64,000 nucleotides of DNA from Heliocidaris tuberculata (taxonomy: Eukaryota; Echinodermata; Echinoidea; Camarodonta; Echinometridae), in NCBI GenBank assembly GCA_025618425.1, contig CM046833.1:9249429-9313428 (forward strand), in the 5' to 3' direction. Below are positions 52,881-64,000 of this stretch, one piece after another (the stretch's first letter is position 1; every line of letters begins with the position of its first letter). The notes under the pieces are model-generated. The model was not told where the DNA came from. It was given only the letters and a program-made list of their open reading frames with translations, and made no database searches. A program made the translations under genes and the position numbers.

Positions 52881-53700
52881 TATGTCGTAATTATTATTCC
52901 AATTGCATGAATATAGTCAGTAGTCAGTATATATGGTAGAAGCTTAAAAGGTTGTACCATGTCTACACTCCAAAATGAGATTGTTATGAATAGAGTGTAG
53001 GTTGATGGTCTTTTAAGATCTTTTATGAATACCAATTGAAGAAGTCCTTGGAAATACTAATCATGTAAGCCAAAACGAAAGCAAAAATACTATTGACACA
53101 GTGGCGGATCTAAGGGGGGGGGGTTAGGGGGTTTAACCCCCCCCCCCCCCCCCCCCCCTTGGGCTGCCAAGTAAACATTTAATGTGCATAGGAAAACAAA
53201 AAAGAGAAAAAATAGAGCATGCAAGTATGCTTAAAATCGCAAGCTGGCAACCCTAAAAATGAAAAATCTCCCTACTGTGGGAGGGGGGTATCCTTCCTCC
53301 CACACCCTCCCCCCCTAGCTCGCTTCGCTCGCTCGGGCTCGGTCGCTACGCTCCCTCGCAATAACCAGCTCAGCCCCTCAAACCCCCCCCCCTTGGAAAA
53401 AAGCTAGATCCGCCCCTGTGACATCATGGGATTTCCCCGTTAACGGGGAATAGGAGGGGGGGGGGTTACTAAGTCGTAATCATTATTCCAATTGCACGAA
53501 TATAGTCAATTTATGAGATTGATATGTGTAGAGTATAGGATAAACGGGTTTTCAAGATCTTTTATGAATACCAATGAAAGAAGCCCTTGGAAATAAATAT
53601 CAGATCGTGTAAAGGAAACAAACGGAAACAAAAATACTATTGGCATAATGGGATTTCCCGTTTAAGGGGGGAATAGGAGGAAGGGGGAGGTTAGCTATGT
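52881..53700. repeat. Local duplication interrupted by a hAT element
   Basis: ATGTCGTAATTATTATTCCA ... GATCTTTTATGAATACCAAT ... AAAAATACTATTG (52881-53098) recurs at about 53470-53645, followed in both cases by a TGGGATTTCC sequence. The hAT element at 53099-53418 sits at the end of the first copy. Confidence 0.8.
53099..53418. mobile_element. hAT-type MITE
   Basis: Starts CAGTGGCGGATC, ends GATCCGCCCCTG. TGACA on both sides is the only visible duplication. Rich in G- and C-runs. Confidence 0.8.
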
Positions 53701-53828
53701 CGAAATTATTTTTAAAAAACAAGAATGGAAATCATTGATTCGGATTATTTACAAAATAGGAATCCCCCGTTTAGTGAGGGTTTATCAGACCACGTCCTCA
53801 TTCTGGGTGAAACCCTCCCCCCCCCCCT

Positions 53829-53860
53829 CCCCCACCCACACACACACACACACACACACG
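53829..53860. repeat. (CA)n microsatellite
   Basis: CA tract after a C-run, 0.3 kb upstream of the receptor-like gene. Confidence 0.95.
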
Positions 53861-54162
53861 CACACTCATCCGATTGTTGACGTAAGTTTATGTCATCAAT
53901 TGGCCACGACTCTGTGTTAGAGTCAACAGGTATAAACAGTCCAGCCTATCGGAGCATGCGTATGCGGCTCCCCAGGTTTGATACGATACCAATCAAAATT
54001 TCGGACTGCTGAACGTTACATGATTGCTTCTACTGCTTGAAAATTTACATGACATGTTATCTGTAACAATATCTACCTATTCAAGTGATGTAGCTTTGTA
54101 GGATTATTTGCATTATCAGCCAAAAGAAATCGAATACTTACATAAAAATACAGGAAGAAGAA

Positions 54163-56233
54163 ATGCCTAAAATGGGAGGGAAACGTGGCAAATATGACTA
54201 TTGTCATAACTACTTTCATATTGATCTGGAACGACAGAAGTTGATACAAACAGAGAAAACTGATTGTTCCACGTCGCCGAAAACCACGACGAGTCAAAAT
54301 TCACCCGTTCCACTCTATGTAAACCTAGCGATGATATTAAGCGGTCTTTGGCGTCCATCACCTAGAGGTCGCACCTCCGATGCCCGTGGTCGCAATGACG
54401 ATATCGATAACAAGAGTGAAGTCTCGATTGAAATGGAAAACAATTCGGCGATGTATACTCAGCGACTCAGCTCTGACGAGAAAACAGCAACCGTTTTCAA
54501 TGACATTGATTTTATCGCTGAAGCAGAATCAATAGATCTTAACCTCATCCATCGAAAAGTTTCAGGTGAGATAATTTTCTTTTTATTTGATAAGTCGATT
54601 TTAAATATTTTAAAGGGTAATACACATTTTTAGGAAAGCGTGCACCATTTTCACTTCTACAAAAGGTTTCATCAATGGATAATGTTGGAATATACCTTTT
54701 CAGCAGGTTTAGAAAGTAATAAAAAAAAAGTTCGCAGCTCGTACAATTTTCTCTAAGTGTTTCATGAATATTTGATAATGTCTTTAAATCTTACAAACAA
54801 GCTTCCATCAAAACAATACTGCAATTTTTCAAAGTACAACCTGTCGAGAATAACAGAGGTTTGTAGGGTTTGTAGGATACATGTAGGCCCTACTTAGTTT
54901 TTCCCTCATATAAAGAGCATAATACAATGAAATCTGTATGATTTTTTTCGGTGGAAACCCCGATGTTCCGTCATCATGGTCATGCGTGGCTAAAAAGTTA
55001 TACATAAGGTATTATTACACGAGATATTGTTAATCATTACCACAACATAATTTTCAATGTCACAGTGAATGTAAAATGTCGATATCTTTCTTTTCCTTCA
55101 GATGCTTCAGTGAATCCCTGGACTGAATTACTATTCATTACGGTTCTACTGTTTAATTTTGGTTGCTGGACAAAATGTTACATCACTTTGTTCTGCTTAA
55201 ACTTGAAAGAAAATGAAGTTCTACTCGACACTTTAGATTACTTGTGCTTTAGCATCCCGATATCTTCCGTGGTGGCTTTTCCACTGTATGTCCGCATTAG
55301 TACCTGCTTGAAACGTTTCAACACCAGATCGAATTCCATTCTGAAAATCTTAGATCTTCGGCATGTCAAAAAGTGCACAAAGGTGCTAATGCGAAGTGCG
55401 CATGGGCGCCAGTCTTTGACAATTCAGACGTTCATGCCCTTTTTCGCATTCTCATTTGCGAACACTTTTTTTTCAAGATTGTCAGTGATGTCTTTATTAA
55501 TCCTCCCATGTGCCAAATAGTACTTCATAATTTTTTTCGGATCCACGCAGCTCTATGTTTCATGTCTTATGGTGGATTCTGGTACATAATCTACATTAAC
55601 CGAGAGGCCCTTCATTGCGAATTGAACGAGGCGATTCTACGAATCGGTCAAGCAGCAATCCGCAATGAGATTGATCAGGCCCGACGTCTGATAAATCATT
55701 TGTACTCCAAGTACCACCTCCTACGAAAATTCACTGGAGTTTGGATGGCCGCCATGATGTTCGCTACGACGATTCATGTGGCATTATCAGTGATGTACAC
55801 TGATCTTGAATTGTCACATCTCGTGGAGGCTGACAGTAATTCAGGTTGGATGGCCTTCGGCTCCCTGTCGGATTTGACAAATACCTGGTTGCAGATTGCT
55901 ATGTTTTACGCCCTTCCGTTGGGTGCGCTGGACGGTCTCAACATCGAGTACCTTTGGAACCGCTTCCGGCATTTCATCACCAAGACTAAGGTCGAAGCGT
56001 ACTCGTCATTTTTTGACAAGGTGTTGCACTATGTGAAGGAAATAGACACATTGGGAACGCCATTGCTGAGGTGGACCGCCGCATTTCCGGTCACAGCTCT
56101 ATTATTCCCGTTACTTCTTAACATAAATTACCAAAATGGAACGTCTTGGAGGTACAGATTCCCATATCACCAATGCTCCAATGACACCTTAGTCCACTGC
56201 CTGGACTGTTCGCGCACGAACGCGATCCGTTGA
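54163..56233 (+). CDS. Seven-transmembrane gustatory-receptor-like protein, one frame break
   Basis: Exon 1 (54163-54565) encodes about 134 polar residues with no signal peptide. Exon 2 starts at 55102, and the phase 1 junction matches. Helices: WTELLFITVLLFNFGCW (1), YLCFSIPISSVVAFPLYV (2), FMPFFAFSFANTFF (3), IHAALCFMSYGGFWYIIY (4), VWMAAMMFATTIHVAL (5), WLQIAMFYALPLGALDGL (6) and AFPVTALLFPLLLNI (7). The long loop after helix 4 has the RLINHLYSKYHLLRKFTG pattern seen in insect gustatory receptors. A C-terminal tail with NGT and NDT sequons fits an extracellular C-terminus, as in that inverted family. The frame changes once, most simply at the eight-T run 55466-55473, by one base. This is either a sequence error or a pseudogene. 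The start at 54163 is the first Met; an acceptor-like CAG at 54150-54152 lies just before it. Family placement is tentative; total length is about 510 residues. Confidence 0.72.
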
Positions 56234-56905
56234 GAAAATAATACACCCCCAACGCTAAAACTGATATAGCCCTTCCAAATCGACCCTCGCAAACAGTCCA
56301 GTCGCATTTGCCAGTTTAACGACCGTTCCCGAAATTTTTCGGGGAGAATAGACCCGCTCGATCTACGCTGATTGGACGAAGAATATGCATCATTCATGAG
56401 TGATTACGTAATATTCAGTTTTTCAGTGGTGTTTGATCGGGGCATTGCGGGCACGGTGCGGGCAGGCCATGCAGAGCTCAACAAAGGCAGGCAGGGCTTC
56501 GCACGCAGACAAGGCGGCTTTTGCTGTGCTGATTCATTGAACCAACAAACGACATTTTAGTGACGATTGGCCATTTCACGTTATTCCAGTTCTTTATGGA
56601 GATGTCATGTTAATTAAGACATAATAACGTTTACTGGATATTATTTCAGCATTGTTGACCATTTCGACCATCAAGGGTATTTTGACCATATGACCATCAT
56701 TTTTTGAAAAGGCAAGAAAATGTGGCCTTGTCCCTATAGTATATAATTATTTTGGTCATTGTCTTATGGTAGAAAATGACTACATGTACTTGACATTATA
56801 GACAGATAATTATGTTGCAATATTTTAAAGAAGGTTTCTAATGTTTAAAACAGTGTTCTGTTGGAGCTTTTCATCATTGTAAACATATATCAGAAGCAAT
56901 ATTTG

Positions 56906-56974
56906 TTATAAACAGTTCAATAATACAAGATCTAATACTGCTAGTATTAGATCTTGTATTGAACTGTTTATAAC
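56906..56974. repeat. Near-perfect palindrome downstream of the receptor gene
   Basis: GTTATAAACAGTTCAATAAT ... AGATCTAATACT pairs with AGTATTAGATCTTGTATTGA ... GTTTATAAC around 56940; one arm has three extra bases. Confidence 0.9.
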
Positions 56975-59900
56975 AATAATTAACTTGCCTATATTTCAAT
57001 GTTCAAGTTGGGGATTGACCTTTGATAGGTAAATTAGCCTCTGTTACCACCCCCATACCACATATCAATTTTTATTTCTTCGTTCTGTTTTATAATTTGT
57101 ATTGCTATGCTTGTCCCTTTTGTTCTTATTTCATTCAATATGTGGAATAATAAACAGAGCTGTATGTTCGGATCACACCTTTTTGATCCTGCTAGACTCG
57201 GTTTGGTAGTATTTTGACCGTTGAATAAACCAACATAGTTTTTAATGTTTGGATTTTTTTATGAGATTCCCTCCTCCACTAAAAAAAAGAAGATTAACAT
57301 TTTTAATAATCAGGCAGATAAACGCAAAAATCAACTTGGACTTGTAATCTCCGCCATGACCCGATTCCATCCGCCAATCCTCATTGGCATGTTTCTATAT
57401 TATGCAAAGTGGCGCATATAATTATTACAGGGTCATCCCATACCCAGTCGGGACAAAGAGGGAGGTAACAAGTGGGTGGGGGGGGGGGGGGGGGGAGGAG
57501 GAGGCTCGTGTACCTGAAAAAGGATTAATATTTTCCCCTTCCCATCAGTAAAGGCAAGGGCACGGAAGGCATGAATCTCAAACTAAGGGAACGGACAGAA
57601 ATCCCTTGCCTCTTAATTTCACGGCACTGAGTGCACCAATGTATACATTTGACAACATATATGAATGTCAAAACAAAACTATTCTTGAATCGCAATAACA
57701 TGAAAATTCACAGTGTTGTACGTTTGAGCTTATCTAAAGGGACGCACTCGTACATGTATTTTCAGAAGGTTCATAATTCCTGAGGTTCCGAAGTCACTTC
57801 AAAACACGAATTTTGAAAAAAGTGGTCACTCCTCGGCACTTTTAAATGGTGATTTAACACTTCAGTTTTTAGATTGTATATGGAATTACAAACCTTCGAA
57901 GTAACGACACTTCGGAATTATGAAGCTTGGGGAAAACGACATAAGAGTGTGATCAGTTCGCGTCACGGACGGACATTTCAAAATTTTCCAATTTGGGAGG
58001 CTTGTAAAAATAAGTGATTAGCTGTGATGGATTGCTTTATGATTTATTTTGGAGGGTATAACTGGGTGTACTGAAAAATGATAAAACATGGTTGTCATGG
58101 TTACTTATTTAAATGAGAATGAATGAAATGCTCCATTTATTAGAGTGGGAGATAGATATTTGTGTTGACTTCTCATTATTCTTTTTATATCAATATCAGA
58201 ACAACATGATCTTGTCTTATACTTTTACTTGCAAATGTTAGTCAGATAAATTGGCTTCCCTATCAGACATTTTAAATTTCAAAACAAGCTTTAGATTTCA
58301 TAAGTTTCAAGTTTCTAACAGAAAATAAGCAAAATAGTCATATTACCGACATTTTCAGAACGGAATAGATACATCCAATAATTGATTTCGGACATAGAAG
58401 GAGTGGTGTAATGGTTATTCCGAGTCAAAAAGTGGCCATAACGACCAGAATGTCCTGAGTAAGGCCTATTCGACTGACATTCTTGGAATCAGAGCAAAAG
58501 TATACTTAGATACTTCTGGGTAATTAAGTTTGTCAAAATAATCTTCCCCACCAAAATTGTTCTTTTGGAGAGGAAGTCCGAACGGTTGCTGCTCACTAAT
58601 TTTTAGTTTCTCATAAAAATTTGCAAATACAATCATGTAGTCATAGTGGATCAAAGTGGGCATAATAATCGAAATGGTCAAAACGATTGAAGTACAATGA
58701 ATAATTTTATTGTTTTGGAACCTACACACATTTTCACATCAATTTTGGATATCGAGACCCACCCCTTTAATGATGCTGATCAAAAAAATTAAATCACATT
58801 TCGGGGGGAAAGGGACACAAATTGTTATTTTTGGGGCCTACCAAATCCTTCTTTGCTCTGATTCAATAAAACAATGTGTAACCAAAATGGTTATTTTTGG
58901 TCAATAAGTGGTCAAAGCTTTTCCGCTGCCTGTCCAAAGGCAGAGGGATAACCGTGACATGAGTAGGGTCATTTTTGGAATCAGTGCAGATACTACAGAA
59001 AGTTCACCAACACACACACCAAAGAGTTATCAAATCAAAGTTCTGTGATAACTCCTTGCACACACACACACACTGAATCGACGATCTTACTTATGCATAT
59101 TCATTACAGCGTGCGACCAGGCATTACGTCAGAATATATTAGCGTGAACTTTTGACCCCGCATCATGGCAAAAGCTTCTAGACGTTTTTTTTCGACGGGT
59201 GAAATTGTGGGGATCGCGCGATTAGTGGAGAGTCGCGCTCTGTGTGGGATATGCGTTAGAGAAAGAGCAGCGTTAGGGAATAAACCAAATATAAAAAACG
59301 GATAGAATCTAGACTAATGACACCTATGTGCCTGTCACTGCGGGTTTATTTTAATTGTAATGAATGTTGCATGCTCACGACGGGCGCTTTCAAGTGCGTT
59401 ATGACCTACGTGACGTTACGTTCACTAGATTGGGCGGGAGCGAAGGGGTTTGAGGTGACACCTCGATTCAAACGAAATCTGTCAGTAAATTCGACATTCA
59501 TATCCTGTCGGCTAATCTCAAAATTCCTCATTTTTGATATATTTATTCATTTATTAACTCTTTAGCTAGTTGAAAAAATTTGGGCTACCTTGTCCGCGAA
59601 TTTGGTTCGAAATCCCAATCTAAAATGGTCTAGCGACGCTCCTATTTATCTCGCGTCAAAAGCCGTTCCAATCGCTGACTGTGTTACGCCAGAAATTCAG
59701 TGACGCATCATGTTGAACGTTGGAGACAGCAGGATCTGTGATTGCCATGTTGATTCGCTTCTAGATTTACATATTAAACTGCGAGACGGTGTTTCTTTTT
59801 ATAAGGGAATGTTAGGAAAACATTCCCTTCATGAAAAAGACATATTTTTGAAAAAAGAACGGTCAAATTTGAATTCTATAGAAAGTCAGTTTAAAGGGAA

Positions 59901-60029
59901 AGTGAAAGATGGCCAAAAATTGAGTTGACAATTTGCATTTGCATTAAACGCAACCTTAAACATGAATAAAGTTATAATCTTTTATCGGAATCCCCTCGAA
60001 CTAGCATTAGGTATACTGCATTAGTTATA
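56975..60029. other. No gene seen
   Basis: Possible 3' UTR signals AATAAA at about 57149 and 57223, a G-run at 57478-57495, and AT-rich DNA. Frames at 59317-59565 and 59710-59928 lack domains or splice support. Confidence 0.6.
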
Positions 60030-60286
60030 CTACATTAGAATACTGCTCCCAAGTTTGGCATTTCTCCTTAACTAAGCACCGGTCAAATGCACTAGAAAGA
60101 ATAGAAAGGCGCTCTTTGAGAATCATACATGGTGAGCAGTATCATTCCTACAGTAATGCTTTCCAGCTACAAGGTTTGCATAAATTGAATGACGGACGCG
60201 TAGATCTATGTTCCAAATTTTCTAGAACTATAAGTGAAAGATTCCCAAAATGGTTACCCCCCCAGAAAAATTAAAAAAAATAAAAA

Positions 60287-60324
<38 letters not shown>

Positions 60325-60545
60325 AAAAAAAATAAAAAATAATAAATTTAAAAAATATAAAAAAATAAAAAAATCTGAACAACGCCGCCAACGCCATAGC
60401 GAAAGATACAGGGAAATAAAATGTAGAATTGAAAGATACCGTAAAAGTTCATTACCATATTTTGTAAGACTGCTGAATAATACATGGGGTTATGTCCTCG
60501 GACGCCTATGGTTTTGGCTCAATCCTGGAATATGTAATATATGAT
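60030..60545 (+). mobile_element. LINE reverse transcriptase 3' fragment split by an A-rich tract
   Basis: The plus-strand frame reads EYCSQVWHFSLTKHRSNALE, RIERRSLRIIHGEQYHSYSN, DLCSKFSRTISERFPKWLPP, the thumb/C-terminal region of CR1-like elements. A (TAAA)n-type tract (60268-60375) interrupts it. Then YFVRLLNNTW-type sequence resumes and stops near 60543. Confidence 0.75.
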
Positions 60546-60679
60546 AAATCAATATTGAACAGTCTATATAATTTCATTTCATAATTTCACAACAGAATCA
60601 ATTACAGCGATATTGATGAATAACTAGTTTCAAAAACACATTTAATCATTTTACGGGATTTATCTTTATTCAGCAAATC

Positions 60680-61300
60680 TCTCTCTCTCCCTCCCTCTCT
60701 TTCTCTCCCTCTTTCTCTTGGCCTTTTCTCTTTCCCGCTCCTTGTTTCACACTCTCTTTCTTAATAGCTTTTACTCCTTGTATTTCTTCTCTCCTCTGCA
60801 GGAAGATGCTAATTATTCCTATTGTAGTCTTTTTAATACACGTTCAAAGTCTAGTCTGGAAATATAACATTTTACTGGGATGCTGGGATATTGTTTGTGT
60901 ATTGCTCATATTTAAAATATGTATATATTTCTATGTAAATTCTTTTATTCGTTTGCAATGATAAATATTTCGATCGTATTTTACCTTCCAACTCTCTGTC
61001 AAGTTGTAAGTTTATGATGCCTTGCAATTTTTGTTATAAAAAATACAATCATCGTCAATATCTCAGCGTAACGAAATGATCAGCATTTCTAATTTCATGC
61101 ACTAGGTTTTCATTTCACGTACCTGACTGACACTATCTCTATTCCTTCCTCTCCTTCTCTTTCTCTTTCTCTCTCTCTCTTTCTTTCTCTTCCCTTCATT
61201 CTGCTCCGTACTTTCGATTCATCTATTTTTCACTTCCTTCTTCTCGTTTACCCCTTTCTCCCACTCTTTCCTCATCCCTCTCTTCTCTTTTCCTTTCAGC
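60680..61300. repeat. CT-rich low-complexity stretches
   Basis: CTCT-rich tracts at 60680-60720 and 61135-61300 with AT-rich DNA between. No gene. Confidence 0.85.
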
Positions 61301-61350
61301 CAAGTACTTCCTGTTTTTACCCACTTCAATTTCAATATTCAACCTTCAAA

Positions 61351-62136
61351 ATTGCAATATGTGAACATTAAACTGTTTTTGTTCATTGATTTATTATTAT
61401 GTTGTTTTTGTATCTCGTTACTCTATACATGTTTTTTTATTGAAATTTATATTTCGAAGTATTTTAAATGTTCATTTTTGCTCTATAAATATTTTCACAA
61501 TTCGGCAATCATTACTGACGCGATGAGAGTATAATAAAACCACTGAATTGAATTGAATTGCATTGAATTGAATAGTCAGAGCCAGAAGAGGCCAGTAGAA
61601 AACGTTGCGGTGAAATTATTACAGCAGTTTTAGTAACTGATTCATAAGTCGTTAAGAATAACTGACATTGATTTATTCCTCTCATATTTCTGCTTTTAAT
61701 AAAAACCATTTTATTTTCAGTTTTCTTTTTTAAACTAATGATTAACCGATTGGCAATATGTGAACATTAAACTGTTTTTGTTCATTGATTTATTATGTTG
61801 TTTTTGTATCTCGTTACTCTATACATGTTTTTTTGTTGAAATTGGAAGTATTTTAAATGTTCATTTTTGCTCTATAAATATTTTCACAATTCGGCAATCA
61901 TTACTGACGCGATGAGAATATAATAAAACTACTGAAGCGAATTGAATTGCATTGAATTGAATAGTCAGAGCCAGAAGAGGCCAGTAGAAAACGTTACGGT
62001 GAAATTATTACAGCAATTTTAGTAACTGATTCATAAGTCGTTAATAATAACTGACATTGATTTATTCCTCTCATATTTCTGCTTTTAATAAAAACCATTT
62101 TATTTTCAGTTTTCTTTTTTTCAAACTAATGATTAA
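61351..62136. repeat. Tandem duplication of about 400 bp
   Basis: GCAATATGTGAACATTAAAC begins unit 1 at 61353 and unit 2 at 61753. Both run through GCCAGAAGAGGCCAGTAGAA to TTTCAGTTTTCTTTTT. Small indels separate them. A decayed third partial copy may lie at 62690-62750. Confidence 0.92.
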
Positions 62137-62319
62137 CCGACTGGCTACTGGAACCGGATGACCCCTGTAATAAGCCTATGGGAATGAGAGAATTCAGTAG
62201 TCGAACAGGTTAACAATAAGGGATATGCCGAATCTTAAATCTAGAACTATTTGAATGACTGTGAAATGCACTTCGGTCCCTATCCCTTCGTTCAATATAT
62301 TTTTCTTAATTTGTGATAC

Positions 62320-63165
62320 ATTCTAAAAGAATTTACTTTTTATCCGTTTCTTATAACATATGTTTTCATGGGCGTACGGGGGGGGGGGGGGGGGGGAGCA
62401 GGCCTAGGGGTTGTAGTCCCCCTTCCCTTAACGTTGAATGCCATTATTCGTGCAGCGAGGGGCCAGAATACCCTGTGTATACAGGTAAGTTTATATAATT
62501 GTTACCATTAAAACGTGTCTCTCTTTGCTCGATTGAAAATTGAGGAAAATAGTACTTTGATATTCGGCAAGGGACGTCGTCTCCCCCACTCCGCCCTACG
62601 CCTATGTATATTTACAATGTATCATGTAAATACAAATATCTTGTATATAATCGGTTGAAAATCTGTTTCTCCCATATACCTGCTTTTAATAAAACCAGCA
62701 TATTCTCAGGGCTTACATTTGATTTGAAAATTAATGATTAACAATAAGAGATACTTTTCCCAACACAAACCTTAATTTATACTTAATTTCTTTTCTTATT
62801 ATATATTTTTACATTGGCGTTGGGGGGGGGGGGGAGGAGGGACAAGGAGCTGTAACCTCCCCCATCCCCTCGAACGTTGCATGCCATTATCCTTGCTGCG
62901 AGTTCCCCCAGTACCTAGTGAATACAGATAAGGAAATAAGATTGTTACCATTATAAAGTGTCTCTTTGCTCGATTGACAATTTATGAAAATGGAAAATTC
63001 GATATTCGGCAATGGGCGCCTATGTATGACTACACTCTAGCGGTTAATCACAGGGACAGTGGCGAGTGAGACACCCTGCGTGACCATGACATTGTATGCT
63101 TACCATGTATCATGTAAATATGAATATCTTGTATATAATCATCTAATAAAATTATTTTTTTATTG
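62320..63165. repeat. Diverged tandem duplication of about 450 bp with G-runs
   Basis: GCGTACGGGG/GCGTTGGGGG starts (62371 and 62817), then shared CGTTGAATGCCATTATTCGT/CGTTGCATGCCATTATCCTT, TGTCTCTCTTTGCTCGATTG/TGTCTCTTTGCTCGATTGAC and ATATCTTGTATATAATC. No coding content. Confidence 0.75.
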
Positions 63166-64000
63166 TTTCCCAATGGAATAATATCTATGCTCGAATCCCA
63201 TGAATTAAAATTGTTTTTGCTTGTAATGAAATAGTTAAAAAATACATCCTTATTGGTTATTAATAATGGAATTTTCATATATTTTTCAATATCATTCATC
63301 AAGTTGACTAGTAGTTGAGTACTTATGAAGGGTTTTGGAATAAAATACTCAAAACAATAAGAACAATAATTAACTGGTTATGGCAATTACAGCGTAAGTT
63401 TGCATCTCTCTGTTTCACCTATATAAGTATAAGTGAATGTGTCATTGTTTGTTGCGTGTGTGTGTGTACGTATGTTTCTTATTCATGAAATTTCATTCCT
63501 TGGACTACGAATTTGGGAAGTATTTATCGTATAATACGTTCGCTGCTTGATGTCTATAACAATGTTATTATTCTTTGCTGTAAAAAAAAAAGAAAAAGAA
63601 TTTTACAGTTTGATTCTCAGGAACCAATTAAAATGGGTGAAATCGTAATATCAGGGTATGTTAGTTTTATAGAGGGGCGGAATTCGACCAACATTCGACC
63701 GCAAAGGGGAGATCTACTTTGCATGGTCTGTATATGTGTATTGGATGGTTCAATGCATGATTTTTTTATTTTATGTGGATGCAGGTTTTTGTGAACGTGG
63801 GGTGGGGTGGGGGGGGGGGGCAATTTCGAAATTGTTGAGGCAGACAAAATGAACATCGAAGAAAAAAATAAAAAAGAAAAAAAATTTCTGAACTGATGAT
63901 TTATGTTCTACACGCACAGACATGCCGACACGCGCACAAAAACACAAACAAAATTCGAAAAAGAGAAAAATAAAGATTATTAGAGTGTTTTGGCCCTGGA
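63166..64000. other. No gene seen
   Basis: AT-rich DNA with a G-run at 63801-63820 and short (GT)n at 63458-63470. Confidence 0.6.

Noticed and set aside
59317..59928. Two plus-strand frames of 72-82 codons
   Set aside because: No recognisable domain, start context or splice partners.

Overview
The window is animal genomic DNA with long introns, GT-AG splice sites, very dense transposon debris, and many G/C, GA, CA and TA simple repeats. The gene content fits an invertebrate deuterostome, most likely an echinoderm such as a sea urchin. It includes a Death-TIR innate immunity gene, a seven-pass gustatory-receptor-like gene, and families of hAT, Mutator, Tc1, Penelope-like, DUF6589 and CR1/L2-like elements. 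The species assignment is inference. Splice phases were checked by hand, and that is how the multi-exon models below were assembled.

Layout. (1) 447-10416, plus strand: the 3' eleven exons (777 codons visible) of a large signalling gene. In order it encodes helical ARM/HEAT-like repeats, a coiled coil, a Death domain, two tandem SARM1-like TIR domains, and a polybasic tail ending in a CaaX box (CLLL). Its 2.9-kb intron 5782-8698 holds a Penelope-like inverted repeat with hammerhead-like cores and a THAP-type DNA transposon remnant. (2) 10417-15025: no gene seen; hAT and Mutator-like MITEs with clean target duplications. (3) 15026-17702, minus strand: a complete three-exon gene for a 322-residue type I membrane protein. 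It has a signal peptide, a Ser/Thr/Pro-rich glycosylated stalk, one membrane helix, and a tail with YVNI, YTAL and hemITAM-like DDGYELI motifs. A tandem repeat in its second intron has multiplied the exon 2 donor region.

(4) 19517-34565: an apparent 15-kb DNA element bounded by CCCTGATAGCAGACTGAC in inverted orientation. It carries long GACGTC-rich arrays at both ends and a spliced DUF4806 gene in the middle, and it is itself inserted in a pogo-like repeat. (5) 34566-54162: mostly mobile and repeated DNA. This includes several MITEs, a 1.26-kb near-perfect tandem duplication, a frameshifted DUF6589 fragment, a dead LINE and a Tc1 tail.

(6) 54163-56233, plus strand: a two-exon seven-helix receptor gene resembling gustatory receptors, with one frame break at a T-run. 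(7) 56234-64000: no gene seen; LINE fragments, tandem duplications and low-complexity DNA.

The two strongest genes, the Death-TIR-TIR protein and the tyrosine-motif membrane protein, both look like parts of innate immune signalling. No operon-like linkage is implied.
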